Source: an uncultured Chitinophaga sp. (GTDB lineage Bacteria > Bacteroidota > Bacteroidia > Chitinophagales > Chitinophagaceae). From it: 64,000 bases of DNA. The notes beneath the pieces are model-generated. The model was not told where the DNA came from and ran no database searches. It saw nothing but the letters and a program-made list of their open reading frames with translations. Location of the stretch: positions 211,624 through 275,623 of the forward strand of contig NZ_CAMLHC010000008.1 of the NCBI RefSeq assembly GCF_946479755.1. The letters are read 5' to 3'. A program made the position numbers and the translations under genes. This document shows positions 44,760 through 53,626 of the stretch, piece after piece; the first letter of the stretch is position 1; each line of letters starts with the position of its first letter.

Positions 44760-46685
44760 TCAGACGGTGACGGTGATTTTTTCCCGCAGCATTTCCCGGG
44801 TGGCGCGGGCGATGCCGGCAGGATCGTAGCCGCATTCGCGGTACAGTTCTTCCGGTTTGCCGTGTTCCACGATTTTGTCTGGGATGCCAAGCATTTTCAC
44901 CTGTGCGTGGTAGTTATATTTCGACATGAATTCTACTACAGCGCTGCCTACGCCGCCGGTGATGGCGCCGTCTTCCACGGTGATCACTTTGCTGAAGTTG
45001 CGGAATACTTCATGTAACATGGCTTCATCCAGTGGTTTCACGAAGCGGAGATCGTAATGGGCGGGTTGCAGTCCGTCGCTGATCAGTTCTTTGCAGGCTT
45101 CCGTTACGAAGTTGCCCACATGACCGAAAGACAGGATCGCCACATCTTTACCGTCGCGGACTTTACGGCCGGTGCCGGCTTTGATGGCTTTGAACGGGGT
45201 ACGCCATTCGGGCATGACGCCTTGTCCGCGTGGATAGCGGATCACATATGGATGGGTATTTTCTTCCAGTTGGGCGCTGTACATCAGGTTACGCAGCTCT
45301 TCTTCGTTCATGGGAGCGCTGATGATCACGTTGGGGATACTGCGCATGTAGGCAATATCGTAGGCGCCGTGGTGGGTGGGACCGTCTTCTCCTACCAGGC
45401 CTGCCCTGTCGAGGCAGAAGATCACCGGCAGGTTCTGGATGGCCACATCGTGTACGGCCTGATCGAAAGCACGCTGGAAGAAAGAGGAGTAAATGGTACA
45501 GAACACGCGCATGCCTTGTGTGGCCATACCGGCGGAGAGGGTAACGGCGTGTTGTTCGCAGATACCTACGTCGAAGGCGCGGTCGGGCATTTTCTCCATC
45601 ATGAATTTGAGGGAGGAGCCGGAAGGCATGGCGGGTGTGATACCGATGATTTTATCGTTTATCTCTGCCAGTTCGATGATGGTATGGCCAAAAACGTCCT
45701 GGTATTTAGGCGGTTGTGGCCTGTCGACCGGCTTCTTGAAGATTTCACCGGTGATTTTATCAAAGAGACCGGGCGCATGCCAGGTGGTTTGGTCCTTTTC
45801 TGCGAGGGCATAGCCTTTACCTTTGGTGGTAACGATATGCAGCAGTTTAGGGCCGGGAATATCTTTCAGGTCCTGGAGGGTATCGGTCAGTTTAGTGATG
45901 TTATGACCGTCGATCGGACCGAAGTACCGCAGCTGGAGTGATTCAAAGAGGTTGCTGGATTTGGACACCACGCCTTTGAGGGAGGCTTCCAGTTTGGAGG
46001 CCATTTCGCGGGTGAAGCGTTTGCCTACAGGCAGTTTGCCGAGCAGGTGCCATACATCGTCCCGCAGTTTGTTATAGGTGGGAGATGTAGTGATGTCTGT
46101 CAGGTATTCTTTGAGTGCGCCCACGTTAGGGTCGATGGACATGCAGTTATCGTTGAGGATAATAAGCACGTTGGCATTGGCCACGCCGGCGTGGTTGAGC
46201 GCTTCGAATGCCATACCGGCCGTCATGGCGCCATCACCGATAACGGCAATGTGCTGGCGGTCCAGTTCTCCTTTGTAATGGGAGGCCATGGCCATGCCCA
46301 ATGCGGCGGAGATGGAGGTAGAAGAGTGCCCTACGCCGAAAGTATCGTATTCGCTTTCGTCTCTTTTGGGAAACCCGCTGAGGCCTTTGTATTTCCGGTT
46401 GGTCGGAAAGGCATCGCGCCGGCCGGTAAGAATTTTATGTCCATAAGCCTGGTGCCCTACGTCCCACACGAGTTGGTCATAAGGTGTATTAAAGACATAG
46501 TGGAGGGCTACAGAGAGCTCCACCACACCCAGGCTGGCGGCAAAGTGGCCGCCATGTACACTTACCACGTCAATAATGTATTGACGCAGTTCCTCGCACA
46601 CCTGATGCAGCTGATCTTTACTCAGCTTCCTCAAATCCGCTGGGGAGTTTATCTGGCTTAAAAGTGAACCGGCCGTGATATTCAT
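44760..46685 (-). CDS. dxs: 1-deoxy-D-xylulose-5-phosphate synthase
   Basis: 641 aa. DXS signatures: HGGHFAASLGVVELSVALHYVF, DQLVWDVGHQAYGHKILTGR, GHSSTSISAALGMA, the TPP motif GDGAMTAGMAFEALNHAG ... ILNDNCMSI, DGHNITKL, and in the pyrimidine domain GICEQHAVTLSAGMA, DRAGLVGEDGPTHHGAYD and RYPRGQG. It condenses pyruvate and glyceraldehyde-3-phosphate, the first step of the MEP isoprenoid route. The GGGP synthase-like gene 2.2 kb away uses isoprenoid diphosphates. Own promoter and terminator. Confidence 0.97.
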   Translation of the reverse strand: MNITAGSLLSQINSPADLRKLSKDQLHQVCEELRQYIIDVVSVHGGHFAASLGVVELSVALHYVFNTPYDQLVWDVGHQAYGHKILTGRRDAFPTNRKYKGLSGFPKRDESEYDTFGVGHSSTSISAALGMAMASHYKGELDRQHIAVIGDGAMTAGMAFEALNHAGVANANVLIILNDNCMSIDPNVGALKEYLTDITTSPTYNKLRDDVWHLLGKLPVGKRFTREMASKLEASLKGVVSKSSNLFESLQLRYFGPIDGHNITKLTDTLQDLKDIPGPKLLHIVTTKGKGYALAEKDQTTWHAPGLFDKITGEIFKKPVDRPQPPKYQDVFGHTIIELAEINDKIIGITPAMPSGSSLKFMMEKMPDRAFDVGICEQHAVTLSAGMATQGMRVFCTIYSSFFQRAFDQAVHDVAIQNLPVIFCLDRAGLVGEDGPTHHGAYDIAYMRSIPNVIISAPMNEEELRNLMYSAQLEENTHPYVIRYPRGQGVMPEWRTPFKAIKAGTGRKVRDGKDVAILSFGHVGNFVTEACKELISDGLQPAHYDLRFVKPLDEAMLHEVFRNFSKVITVEDGAITGGVGSAVVEFMSKYNYHAQVKMLGIPDKIVEHGKPEELYRECGYDPAGIARATREMLREKITVTV

Positions 46686-46717
46686 ATTGTTTTGATGGTT
46701 CAGGGTTTAATTAAAAA

Positions 46718-46725
46718 CAAAACTA
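46718..46725 (-). promoter_or_regulatory. Predicted -7 promoter element for dxs
   Basis: Minus strand TAGTTTTG, exact TAnnTTTG match, 32 bp before the ATG. Confidence 0.45.
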
Positions 46726-46782
46726 CTAAAAAATAAGTGTTATCCGGCGACATTTGGCGGGAAAAACCCCGTAATTCCTGTT

Positions 46783-46837
46783 AATCCGCCATTCGGTACG
46801 AGGGATTCGCCATTTACCGGTTCTGATTCGCCATTTA
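46783..46837 (+). promoter_or_regulatory. Three direct repeats at 21-bp period; probable LytTR operator
   Basis: Copies start at 46783 (AATCCGCCATTCG), 46804 (GATTCGCCATTTA) and 46825 (GATTCGCCATTTA). The last two are identical over 13 bp; the first matches 9 of 13. The period is exactly 21 bp, two helical turns, as expected for tandem LytTR-domain sites. They lie 35-90 bp upstream of the -7 element at 46872, in front of the LytS/LytTR genes. Confidence 0.65.
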
Positions 46838-46871
46838 TAACATTTAGGTTCCGGTGGGCAGGGCCTTAAGG

Positions 46872-46879
46872 TATTTTTG
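46872..46879 (+). promoter_or_regulatory. Predicted -7 element for the LytS/LytTR operon
   Basis: TATTTTTG, exact TAnnTTTG match. A 7-bp inverted repeat GTAAACT (46880-46886) / AGTTTAC (46892-46898) lies across the expected start point, 13 bp before the ATG. Confidence 0.45.
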
Positions 46880-46910
46880 GTAAACTGGGGAAGTTTACTA
46901 ATTTGAATGA

Positions 46911-47960
46911 ATGCTTAAACAAGTATCCAAATATTGGTGGGGGCAATTGTTGGGATGGTCGGTGTATTTTCTGGTCACATTATTCTTCAACTTCACTTTG
47001 AAAAAGGCAGACCTGTCTGTCGTGACGGTCTATCTGATCATTTTTATCATTTCCGGTATTGCTGCTACCCATCTGTTCCGGACCCTCCTGAACAAGCTCA
47101 AGGGATGGGAAAGCTACAGCTTTGAAAGACAATTGGTTATCTTCCTGTTGTTGGTGATCTGTACCAACCAGACCTTATACTTTGGCAATAATCTGCTGGT
47201 AGATTACCTGGGAGGAAACCTGCCCAAAGGCGGGAATTTCTTTATGACGCTGGTAGAAAGAGGGTATCTGTCTTCTTTTGCCATCTCTTTTATCTGGTGG
47301 GTGATTTATTTTGTCTGGCATTATGTAGACAGGACCCGGACTGCGAAGGTAGACCGGCTGAAGCTGGAGGCCACGGTGAAGGAGCTGGAACTGAAGACCA
47401 TTAAAGCGCAGCTGAATCCTCATTTTATCTTTAATGCGCTGAACAGCATCCGGGCTTTGGTGGATGAAAATCCGCAGCGGGCCAGAACGGCGATCACAGA
47501 ACTGTCCAACATTCTGCGCAGTTCCATGGCAATAGAAAAGGTAGAGACCGTTAGCCTGGAAAATGAATTAAACATCGTAAAAGATTACCTTGCACTGGAA
47601 CACATCCGTTTTGAGGAGCGGTTACAGGTACGGTATGAGATAGATCCTGATACGCTGGAGCTGCAGGTGCCGCCCATGATGTTGCAGACACTGGTGGAAA
47701 ACGCCATCAAACATGGTATTTCCCGGATGGTCAGCGGCGGGTCGGTATTCATAGCGTCGCGGTTAAAGGGCATGGAACATGAAATTACCATCGAAAATAC
47801 CGGGCAGCTGGTAGAAAAAAATGTGTTGAACGGCCATGGTTTTGGATTGGAAAGTACCCGGCAACGGTTGAGCCTTTTGTTCGGAAACAGGGCTACCTTT
47901 GATATCAGGAATAAAGACGAGGCAACGGTGGAAGCCCGCGTGGTGATGCCGTTACTCTGA
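46911..47960 (+). CDS. LytS-family sensor histidine kinase
   Basis: 349 aa. Four membrane helices (about 11-30, 37-55, 73-93 and 119-138) without a large outside loop, then the His_kinase (PF06580-type) core: KAQLNPHFIFNALNSIRALV with His171, LSNILRSSM, N-box LVENAIKHGI at 261-270 and G-box GHGFGLEST at 308-316. It should autophosphorylate and pass phosphate to the LytTR regulator encoded 99 bp downstream. The stimulus is unknown; the membrane-embedded sensor suggests a lipid, redox or membrane-potential cue. The gene is preceded by the three 21-bp-period repeats. Confidence 0.93.
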   Translation: MLKQVSKYWWGQLLGWSVYFLVTLFFNFTLKKADLSVVTVYLIIFIISGIAATHLFRTLLNKLKGWESYSFERQLVIFLLLVICTNQTLYFGNNLLVDYLGGNLPKGGNFFMTLVERGYLSSFAISFIWWVIYFVWHYVDRTRTAKVDRLKLEATVKELELKTIKAQLNPHFIFNALNSIRALVDENPQRARTAITELSNILRSSMAIEKVETVSLENELNIVKDYLALEHIRFEERLQVRYEIDPDTLELQVPPMMLQTLVENAIKHGISRMVSGGSVFIASRLKGMEHEITIENTGQLVEKNVLNGHGFGLESTRQRLSLLFGNRATFDIRNKDEATVEARVVMPLL

Positions 47961-48059
47961 CGCACTTGTTATTCGGAAACCGCTATAGCGGGGCATTTTG
48001 CCTGGCTATGGCTTTAAATGTTTAAAAAAAATTGTCATCAACCAAACTTCATATTGCCA

Positions 48060-48788
48060 ATGAAAAAAGCATTGATAATAGATGATGAACGCCTGGCCAG
48101 GAGTGAGCTGAAAAAACTGCTGGCAGACCACCCGGAGATAGTGGTGGTAGGTGAAGCAGTGAACGCGAAGGATGGTATCGAGAAGATAGAGAACCTGCAT
48201 CCCGACCTGCTGTTTCTGGATATCCAGATGCCCGACAAAACGGGTTTTGATTTACTGGCCGAGCTGGAGAAATCGCCGCAGGTGATTTTCACGACTGCAT
48301 ATGACGAATATGCACTGAAGGCGTTTGAATACAATGCGCTGGATTATTTGCTGAAGCCGGTGGAGCCCAAGCGGCTGGCAGACGCCATCCACAAGCTGCA
48401 CCAGCAGGACGAGAAAGACCGGCTGGCTGCTTCCGGGGGCATACGCACCCTGTTGTCTGAAAATGACCAGGTGTTTGTGAAAGACGGGGACCGCTGCTGG
48501 TTTGTAAAGTTGCAGGAGATCCGGCTGTTTGAGAGCGTGGGCAACTATGCGCGGGTGTATTTCGAAACTAACAAACCATTGATCCTGAAGTCGTTGAACG
48601 CGCTGGAAGAGCGGCTGGACGAGCGGGTGTTTTTCCGGGCTAACCGTAAACATATCGTCAACCTGCGGATGATCGAAAAAATCGATACTTACTTCAATGG
48701 CGGGCTGTTGCTGGAGATGAAGGGAGGCGAGAAGATTGAGGTGAGCCGCCGTCAGGCAGTTAAGTTTAAGGAAATGATGAGCCTGTAA
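48060..48788 (+). CDS. LytTR-family response regulator
   Basis: 242 aa from the ATG at 48060; the earlier in-frame Met would add a non-homologous leader. Receiver: acidic pair D8-D9, phospho-acceptor D54 (LLFLDIQMP), Thr (IFTTAYDEYALKAF) and Lys (YLLKPVEP). The C-terminal LytTR DNA-binding domain spans about 140-240 (VKDGDRCWFVKLQEIRLFES, FFRANRKHIVNLRMIEKID, VSRRQAVKFKEMM). LytTR proteins bind pairs of direct repeats about 21 bp apart, and such repeats lie upstream of the kinase gene, so autoregulation is likely. Confidence 0.95.
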   Translation: MKKALIIDDERLARSELKKLLADHPEIVVVGEAVNAKDGIEKIENLHPDLLFLDIQMPDKTGFDLLAELEKSPQVIFTTAYDEYALKAFEYNALDYLLKPVEPKRLADAIHKLHQQDEKDRLAASGGIRTLLSENDQVFVKDGDRCWFVKLQEIRLFESVGNYARVYFETNKPLILKSLNALEERLDERVFFRANRKHIVNLRMIEKIDTYFNGGLLLEMKGGEKIEVSRRQAVKFKEMMSL

Positions 48789-48813
48789 TCGCTGGTATTA
48801 AGTTATTTTGCTA

Positions 48814-48856
48814 TTAAAAAAGCGGAGATCACTACGAATGATCTCCGCTTTTTTAA
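48814..48856. terminator. Two-way terminator, 17-bp perfect stem
   Basis: Arms 48814-48830 and 48840-48856 are exact reverse complements; AAAAAAGCGGAGATC on one side gives GATCTCCGCTTTTTT on the other. Between the convergent LytTR (+) and GGGP synthase (-) genes. Confidence 0.9.
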
Positions 48857-48876
48857 TATTTGAATGCTTTAAATGC

Positions 48877-49635
48877 TTAAATGGTAATGGGTGCAGTGGA
48901 ATGTACTGCATCTGCCAGCTCCTTGATGAGGGAGAGGTCGTTTTCGATGGCGTTGCCTACTACGATGATATCGGCGCCGGCTTTACAGTTACGGTAAGCT
49001 TTTTCAGCATCGCGGATACCGCCGCCAACGATGATAGGTACTTCCACCTGGCTGGCCACCCGGCTGATCATCGTTTCGGTGATCGGGTTACGGGCGCCGC
49101 TGCCGGCATCCATATAGATCACTTTCATGCCCAGCATCTCCCCTGCCATGGCGGTGCACATGGCAATGTCCGCTTTGTCGGCGGGTATGGGGGTGGCGTT
49201 GCTGATGTAGGAAACCGTCGTGGGAGCCCCTCCGTCAATAACCATATAGCCGGTGGAAATCACTTCCAACTGGCTTTTTTTAACGGCAGCAGCAGATACT
49301 ACGTGCTGACCGATCAACAATTCAGGGTTTCTGCCTGAAATCATGGAAAGATAAAGGAGTGCGTCTGCATATCTCGAAACCTGCGAAGGGCTTCCTGGAA
49401 ACAAAATAACAGGAATATCGCAGCTGGCTTTCAATTGTTGCACGCATTCATCCAGATGATTGGTGATGACCAGACTGCCGCCAAGGAAGATATAATCTAC
49501 TTTGGCAGCGGTGCATTTCGCCGCAAGTTCAATGATACCAGCAGGGGTTACCTTATCCGGATCAATTAAAACCGCGAATGCCTTTTCTTTCCTAGCCTTT
49601 CTTTCGATGAACGAAGTGTATATTTTATTGTACAT
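48877..49635 (-). CDS. Geranylgeranylglyceryl-phosphate synthase-like (PcrB family)
   Basis: 252 aa from the ATG at 49635. TIM-barrel of the GGGPS/PcrB family: KAFAVLIDPDKV, YIFLGGSLVITNHLDECV, IPVILFPGSPSQVS, SYISNATPIPADKADIA, MKVIYMDAGSGARNPI and the phosphate-binding VPIIVGGGIRDAEKAY with GADIIVVGNAIE. Archaeal enzymes and the group II bacterial ones in Bacteroidota join a C20 isoprenoid to sn-glycerol-1-phosphate to make ether-lipid precursors; PcrB of Firmicutes uses longer chains. The in vivo role in this phylum is unsettled. No G1P dehydrogenase is in the window. Confidence 0.9.
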   Translation of the reverse strand: MYNKIYTSFIERKARKEKAFAVLIDPDKVTPAGIIELAAKCTAAKVDYIFLGGSLVITNHLDECVQQLKASCDIPVILFPGSPSQVSRYADALLYLSMISGRNPELLIGQHVVSAAAVKKSQLEVISTGYMVIDGGAPTTVSYISNATPIPADKADIAMCTAMAGEMLGMKVIYMDAGSGARNPITETMISRVASQVEVPIIVGGGIRDAEKAYRNCKAGADIIVVGNAIENDLSLIKELADAVHSTAPITI

Positions 49636-49660
49636 CAATAGCGCATTGTTCCGGTTGTCG

Positions 49661-49693
49661 CAAATGTATAATATTTTTATTAATAACCCACAA
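49661..49693 (-). promoter_or_regulatory. Predicted promoter for the GGGPS-like gene
   Basis: Minus strand TTG (49691-49693), 22 bp, then TACATTTG (49661-49668), matching both parts of the Bacteroidota consensus, 25 bp before the ATG. Confidence 0.5.
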
Positions 49694-49863
49694 TGCTAAA
49701 TAAATATGCATGTAATTCATTTTCTATTCATGAACTTCATGATACCTATGGCATTACAAGACGCATCCACACAGGTAAATTGCAGTTAACGACAAATTTT
49801 AAGCCGGAATTTTATGTTGTCAGTCTGGTGTATAACAATCCTGTCCGGAAAGTGTTGATACAA

Positions 49864-49872
49864 TTATCCACA
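49864..49872 (+). promoter_or_regulatory. DnaA-box consensus upstream of nrdJ
   Basis: TTATCCACA, the exact consensus nonamer, 99 bp before the nrdJ ATG. DnaA is known to act at nrd promoters in E. coli; a chance match is possible. Confidence 0.35.
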
Positions 49873-49970
49873 AGTTGTGCAAAATAATCCGGCTGCCCGA
49901 GGCATTTAAAAACTAATTTTAGAATACCCCCCTTTCATATATTTCTTTTAATCCTGGAAAAATTTTGGGT

Positions 49971-52900
49971 ATGACAAAACCAGCAAGTAGCAAGCGTGGC
50001 ATGGCCTTCTCCCGGTTCTTCACCAAAGAAGGGATGCGTCCGTATGAACAGTTTGAGTATGACCTCCGCTCTTCGGTGATCCGTAACCCCGGTGGGGATG
50101 TGGTGTTTGAGATGAACAATGTAGAGGTGCCTCAGGGATGGTCGCAGATTGCGACGGACATCCTGGCACAAAAGTATTTCCGCAAGGCCGGCGTACCAGA
50201 GGAAGACGGCAGCCTGGGCCGTGAAACATCGGTGAAGCAGGTGGTGCATCGCATGGCCAATTGCTGGCGCGCCTGGGGCGAACGTTACGGCTATTTCGCT
50301 TCGGAAGCGGATGCAGCGATATTTTACGACGAGTTGGTATACAGCATGCTGAACCAGGCCTGCGTACCTAATTCCCCGCAATGGTTCAACTCCGGCCTTT
50401 ATGAGAGTTACGGTATCAAAGGCAAACCACAGGGACATTATTATGTAGAGCAAAATACGGGTCAGCTGGAAAAATCCACCTCCGCTTATGAGCGGCCGCA
50501 GCCACATGCCTGTTTTATTCTCAGTGTAGAAGACGACCTGGTGGGCGATGGCGGTATTATGGACCTTTGGATGCGTGAAGCCCGCATTTTCAAGTACGGT
50601 TCCGGTGTGGGCACCAATTTCTCCCATATCCGGGGGGAAGGTGAAAAACTGAGTGGCGGCGGTACTTCCAGCGGTCTGATGAGTTTTCTGAAAATCGGCG
50701 ACCGGGCGGCCGGCGCTATCAAGTCGGGCGGTACCACCCGTCGTGCGGCTAAAATGGTGTGCCTGGACCTGGACCATCCGGAAGTGCTGGATTTTATTAA
50801 CTGGAAGGTAGAAGAAGAGAAAAAGGTAGGGGCACTGATTGCCGCCGGCTATTCTTCCGATTATGAAGGAGAGGCTTACCGTACGGTATCCGGCCAGAAC
50901 TCCAATAATTCCGTTCGTATCCCCAACAGCTTTTTCCGGCAGCTGGCTGCCGAGGGTGACTGGGACCTGATCGCCCGTACTACCGGCAAAGCCGTGAAGA
51001 CGGTCAAAGCGCGGGAACTGTGGGACCAGATCGCCTATGCTGCGTGGCGTTGCGCAGACCCGGGTACCCAGTACGATACCACTATCAACGAGTGGCATAC
51101 CTGTCCGCAGGGAGGCCGTATCAATGCTTCCAATCCCTGTTCCGAGTACATGTTCCTGGATAATACCGCCTGTAACCTGGCATCGGTGAACCTGCGGCGG
51201 TTTTTTGACGAAGAGAAAAGCCTGTTTGATGTGCCGGGGTTTGAATACACCGTGCGCCTGTGGACCACCGTACTGGAAATTTCCGTGCTGATGGCACAGT
51301 TCCCTTCTAAAGAAGTGGCGCAGCTCAGCTACGATTATCGCACGCTGGGGCTGGGCTATGCAAACCTTGGCTCTATGCTGATGGTGAGCGGTATTGCTTA
51401 TGACAGCGAAGAAGCGCGGGGTATTGCAGGCGCCATTACAGCTATCATGACCGGCGTGGCTTACCAGACGTCTGCTGAACTGGCCTCCCACCTGGGAGCG
51501 TTTCCGCGGTATGCAGAAAACAGGGAAGACATGCTGCGGGTAATGCGTAACCACCGGGCAGCAGCCTACGACGCTGCTGAAGCGTATGAAGGGCTCGAAA
51601 TTTCGCCCCGTGGCATCAATGCGCGGTATTGTCCCGACTACCTGCTGAAAGCCGCTACAAGGGCCTGGGACGAAGCCGTGCAGGCAGGTGAAAAGCACGG
51701 TTACCGCAACGCACAAACGACGGTGATTGCACCGACCGGCACTATCGGGCTGGTGATGGACTGTGATACAACTGGTGTGGAGCCTGACTTTGCGCTGGTG
51801 AAGTTCAAGAAGTTGTCCGGCGGCGGATATTTTAAGATCATCAACCAGTCTATTCCCACTGCCCTGGAGCACATGGGTTATCAGTCGCACGAGATCAAGG
51901 CGATCGTGGATTATGCGAAGGGCACCGGTTCTTTTGCCGGCGCGCCTTACATCAATCATCAGTCGCTCAGTGAAAAAGGTTTCATCGCCGAAGAACTGAA
52001 AAAGCTGGACACTGCTGTAGTTTCTTCTTTCGATATCTCTTTTGTGTTTAACGTATATACGCTCGGAGAAGCTTGTCTGCAAAGGCTGGGCTTCGTGCCG
52101 GAGCAGTATTTTAATCTCGATTTCAGTCTGCTGCATGCACTTGGATTCCAGGATGCAGAGATAGAAGCAGCGAATGATTATGTGTGTGGCACCATGACGG
52201 TAGAGGGGGCTCCTTACCTTCAGGATGCGCATTTGCCGGTGTTTGACTGTGCGAATAAGTGTGGCAAACACGGGCAGCGGTATATTCATCCGCACGGGCA
52301 TATACGGATGATGGCGGCCGCGCAGCCTTTTATTTCCGGGGCTATTTCAAAAACGATTAATCTGCCGCATGAAGCGGAAGTACATGAAATAGCAGATGCC
52401 TATATGCTGAGCTGGGAGCTGGGCCTCAAGGCCTGTGCGCTTTACCGCGACGGTAGCAAACTTAGTCAGCCGCTGAGCAACAAAAGTGAGAAGAAGAAAA
52501 AAGCAGATGTGGCGCCGGCGATAACAGCTGGCGCTGTACAGTTGCCCGACCTGGAGCAGGCTACCATCGACGAGTTGCTGGAAGAAGTTAACCGGCGGAT
52601 GATGGCCAGCAAGGACACTACGCTGAAGCGGCAGTTGTCCCGTATCGTGGAGCGTAAAACGTTGCCATCGAAGCGGGGTGGCTTTACGCAGAAAGCGAAG
52701 GTAGGCGGACAGGCTATTTTCCTGCGTACCGGCGAATACAATGATGGTACGCTGGGAGAGATATTCATTGATCTTGCCAAGGAGGGATCTACTTTGCGGA
52801 GTATGATGAACTGCTTTGCCATAGCTGTTTCTGTGGGATTACAATACGGTGTTCCACTGGAAGAATTTGTGGATAAGTTTGTGTTTACGCGGTTTGAGCC

Positions 52901-53294
52901 TGCCGGTATGGTGGACCATGCGAATATTAAGTCAGCTACGTCGCTGGTGGATTATGTTTTCCGGGTATTGGGCTATGAATACCTGGGGCGTACAGACCTG
53001 GTACATGTGCTGGATGCGCCGGGTAACACAGGTGAGGAGGATGAAGATGAGCCGGGAGAATCGCCGTCTTTATCCGGTATGCGTGTAACCGTTGGCAGCG
53101 GGCAGCCGGCCAATACATCCAAAACGCCCAGGCAGCAAGTGGTTGCGGCGCATCAGAGTGAAAGCAGCACACAGGATTACTTACGCAGCATGCAGCGGGA
53201 TGCTCCTGCCTGTAACGTTTGCGGGCATATTACCGTACGGTCAGGCACATGTTACAAGTGCCTGAATTGCGGTAACAGCATGGGTTGTAGCTGA
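49971..53294 (+). CDS. nrdJ: Adenosylcobalamin-dependent (class II) ribonucleotide reductase
   Basis: 1107 aa from the ATG at 49971 (TTG two codons earlier ignored). The ten-stranded barrel shows ACVPNSPQWFNSGLYESYG with the first redox Cys, the finger-loop motif NPCSEYMFLDNTACNLASVN with the thiyl-radical Cys, and APTGTIGLVMDCDTTGVEPD. The late TSCPD domain (LRSMMNCFAIAVSVGLQ) is followed by an acidic linker and a four-Cys zinc-ribbon tail CNVCGH ... CYKCLNCGNSMGCS, which regenerates the active-site disulfide. It makes dNTPs with or without oxygen but needs B12. DnaA box upstream, terminator at 53411. Confidence 0.96.
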   Translation: MTKPASSKRGMAFSRFFTKEGMRPYEQFEYDLRSSVIRNPGGDVVFEMNNVEVPQGWSQIATDILAQKYFRKAGVPEEDGSLGRETSVKQVVHRMANCWRAWGERYGYFASEADAAIFYDELVYSMLNQACVPNSPQWFNSGLYESYGIKGKPQGHYYVEQNTGQLEKSTSAYERPQPHACFILSVEDDLVGDGGIMDLWMREARIFKYGSGVGTNFSHIRGEGEKLSGGGTSSGLMSFLKIGDRAAGAIKSGGTTRRAAKMVCLDLDHPEVLDFINWKVEEEKKVGALIAAGYSSDYEGEAYRTVSGQNSNNSVRIPNSFFRQLAAEGDWDLIARTTGKAVKTVKARELWDQIAYAAWRCADPGTQYDTTINEWHTCPQGGRINASNPCSEYMFLDNTACNLASVNLRRFFDEEKSLFDVPGFEYTVRLWTTVLEISVLMAQFPSKEVAQLSYDYRTLGLGYANLGSMLMVSGIAYDSEEARGIAGAITAIMTGVAYQTSAELASHLGAFPRYAENREDMLRVMRNHRAAAYDAAEAYEGLEISPRGINARYCPDYLLKAATRAWDEAVQAGEKHGYRNAQTTVIAPTGTIGLVMDCDTTGVEPDFALVKFKKLSGGGYFKIINQSIPTALEHMGYQSHEIKAIVDYAKGTGSFAGAPYINHQSLSEKGFIAEELKKLDTAVVSSFDISFVFNVYTLGEACLQRLGFVPEQYFNLDFSLLHALGFQDAEIEAANDYVCGTMTVEGAPYLQDAHLPVFDCANKCGKHGQRYIHPHGHIRMMAAAQPFISGAISKTINLPHEAEVHEIADAYMLSWELGLKACALYRDGSKLSQPLSNKSEKKKKADVAPAITAGAVQLPDLEQATIDELLEEVNRRMMASKDTTLKRQLSRIVERKTLPSKRGGFTQKAKVGGQAIFLRTGEYNDGTLGEIFIDLAKEGSTLRSMMNCFAIAVSVGLQYGVPLEEFVDKFVFTRFEPAGMVDHANIKSATSLVDYVFRVLGYEYLGRTDLVHVLDAPGNTGEEDEDEPGESPSLSGMRVTVGSGQPANTSKTPRQQVVAAHQSESSTQDYLRSMQRDAPACNVCGHITVRSGTCYKCLNCGNSMGCS

Positions 53295-53365
53295 TTCGAT
53301 GTTGCAACTCTTGTTAACGAGATGTTATTGTGCCTTTAAAATTTCAAAGAAAAATAACATGCACT

Positions 53366-53373
53366 TATCTTTG
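53366..53373 (+). promoter_or_regulatory. Predicted -7 element downstream of nrdJ
   Basis: TATCTTTG, exact TAnnTTTG match, only about 40 bp before the terminator stem at 53411, which would give a 60-nt RNA. Confidence 0.35.
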
Positions 53374-53379
53374 TATTCA

Positions 53380-53442
53380 AATAGGGTTTTCATAGGATAG
53401 TAACAAATTGAGGGCGCTTTTCTAGGCGCCCTTACTTTTTTT
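53380..53442 (+). ncRNA. Candidate 60-nt small RNA
   Basis: Interval from the expected start after the -7 element at 53366 to the end of the terminator T-run. No open frame of note. The alternative is that only the nrdJ mRNA ends here. Confidence 0.25.
53411..53442 (+). terminator. Terminator downstream of nrdJ
   Basis: Stem AGGGCGC (53411-53417) / GCGCCCT (53426-53432), followed by TACTTTTTTT. Confidence 0.8.
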
Positions 53443-53626
53443 AAAAACCCTGTTTTCAGGAACCGCTCACCGGTTACTTTCTCTTCTCTCCTCCCGACAC
53501 AGGGAAATCTCATATTTTATTTTATCTAATTTAAAGGCGTTTATTTTTCATTTCTGAGATTTTTTGATCTCATATTAAAAATTATTTAATTTTTATACTT
53601 CTCCTTCCGTCACCATATAATTTTAT

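Larger units (their letters stand above)
49636..49970. other. Divergent intergenic region, GGGPS / nrdJ
   Basis: 335 bp. It holds the GGGPS promoter (49661-49693) and a perfect DnaA-box consensus TTATCCACA at 49864-49872, about 100 bp before nrdJ. I see no B12-box or long conserved leader that would make a cobalamin riboswitch. A 64-codon open frame in the middle has no support. Confidence 0.5.

Noticed and set aside
49693..49887. 64-codon plus-strand ORF between GGGPS and nrdJ
   Set aside because: No -7 element, RBS or recognisable product; it overlaps the DnaA box region upstream of nrdJ.
49639..49970. Cobalamin riboswitch upstream of the B12-dependent reductase
   Set aside because: Looked for a B12-box and long conserved leader; none seen in the 335-bp spacer.
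49935..52301. 788-codon open frame on the minus strand
   Set aside because: Fully antisense to nrdJ, whose motifs are unambiguous; a shadow of high-GC third positions.
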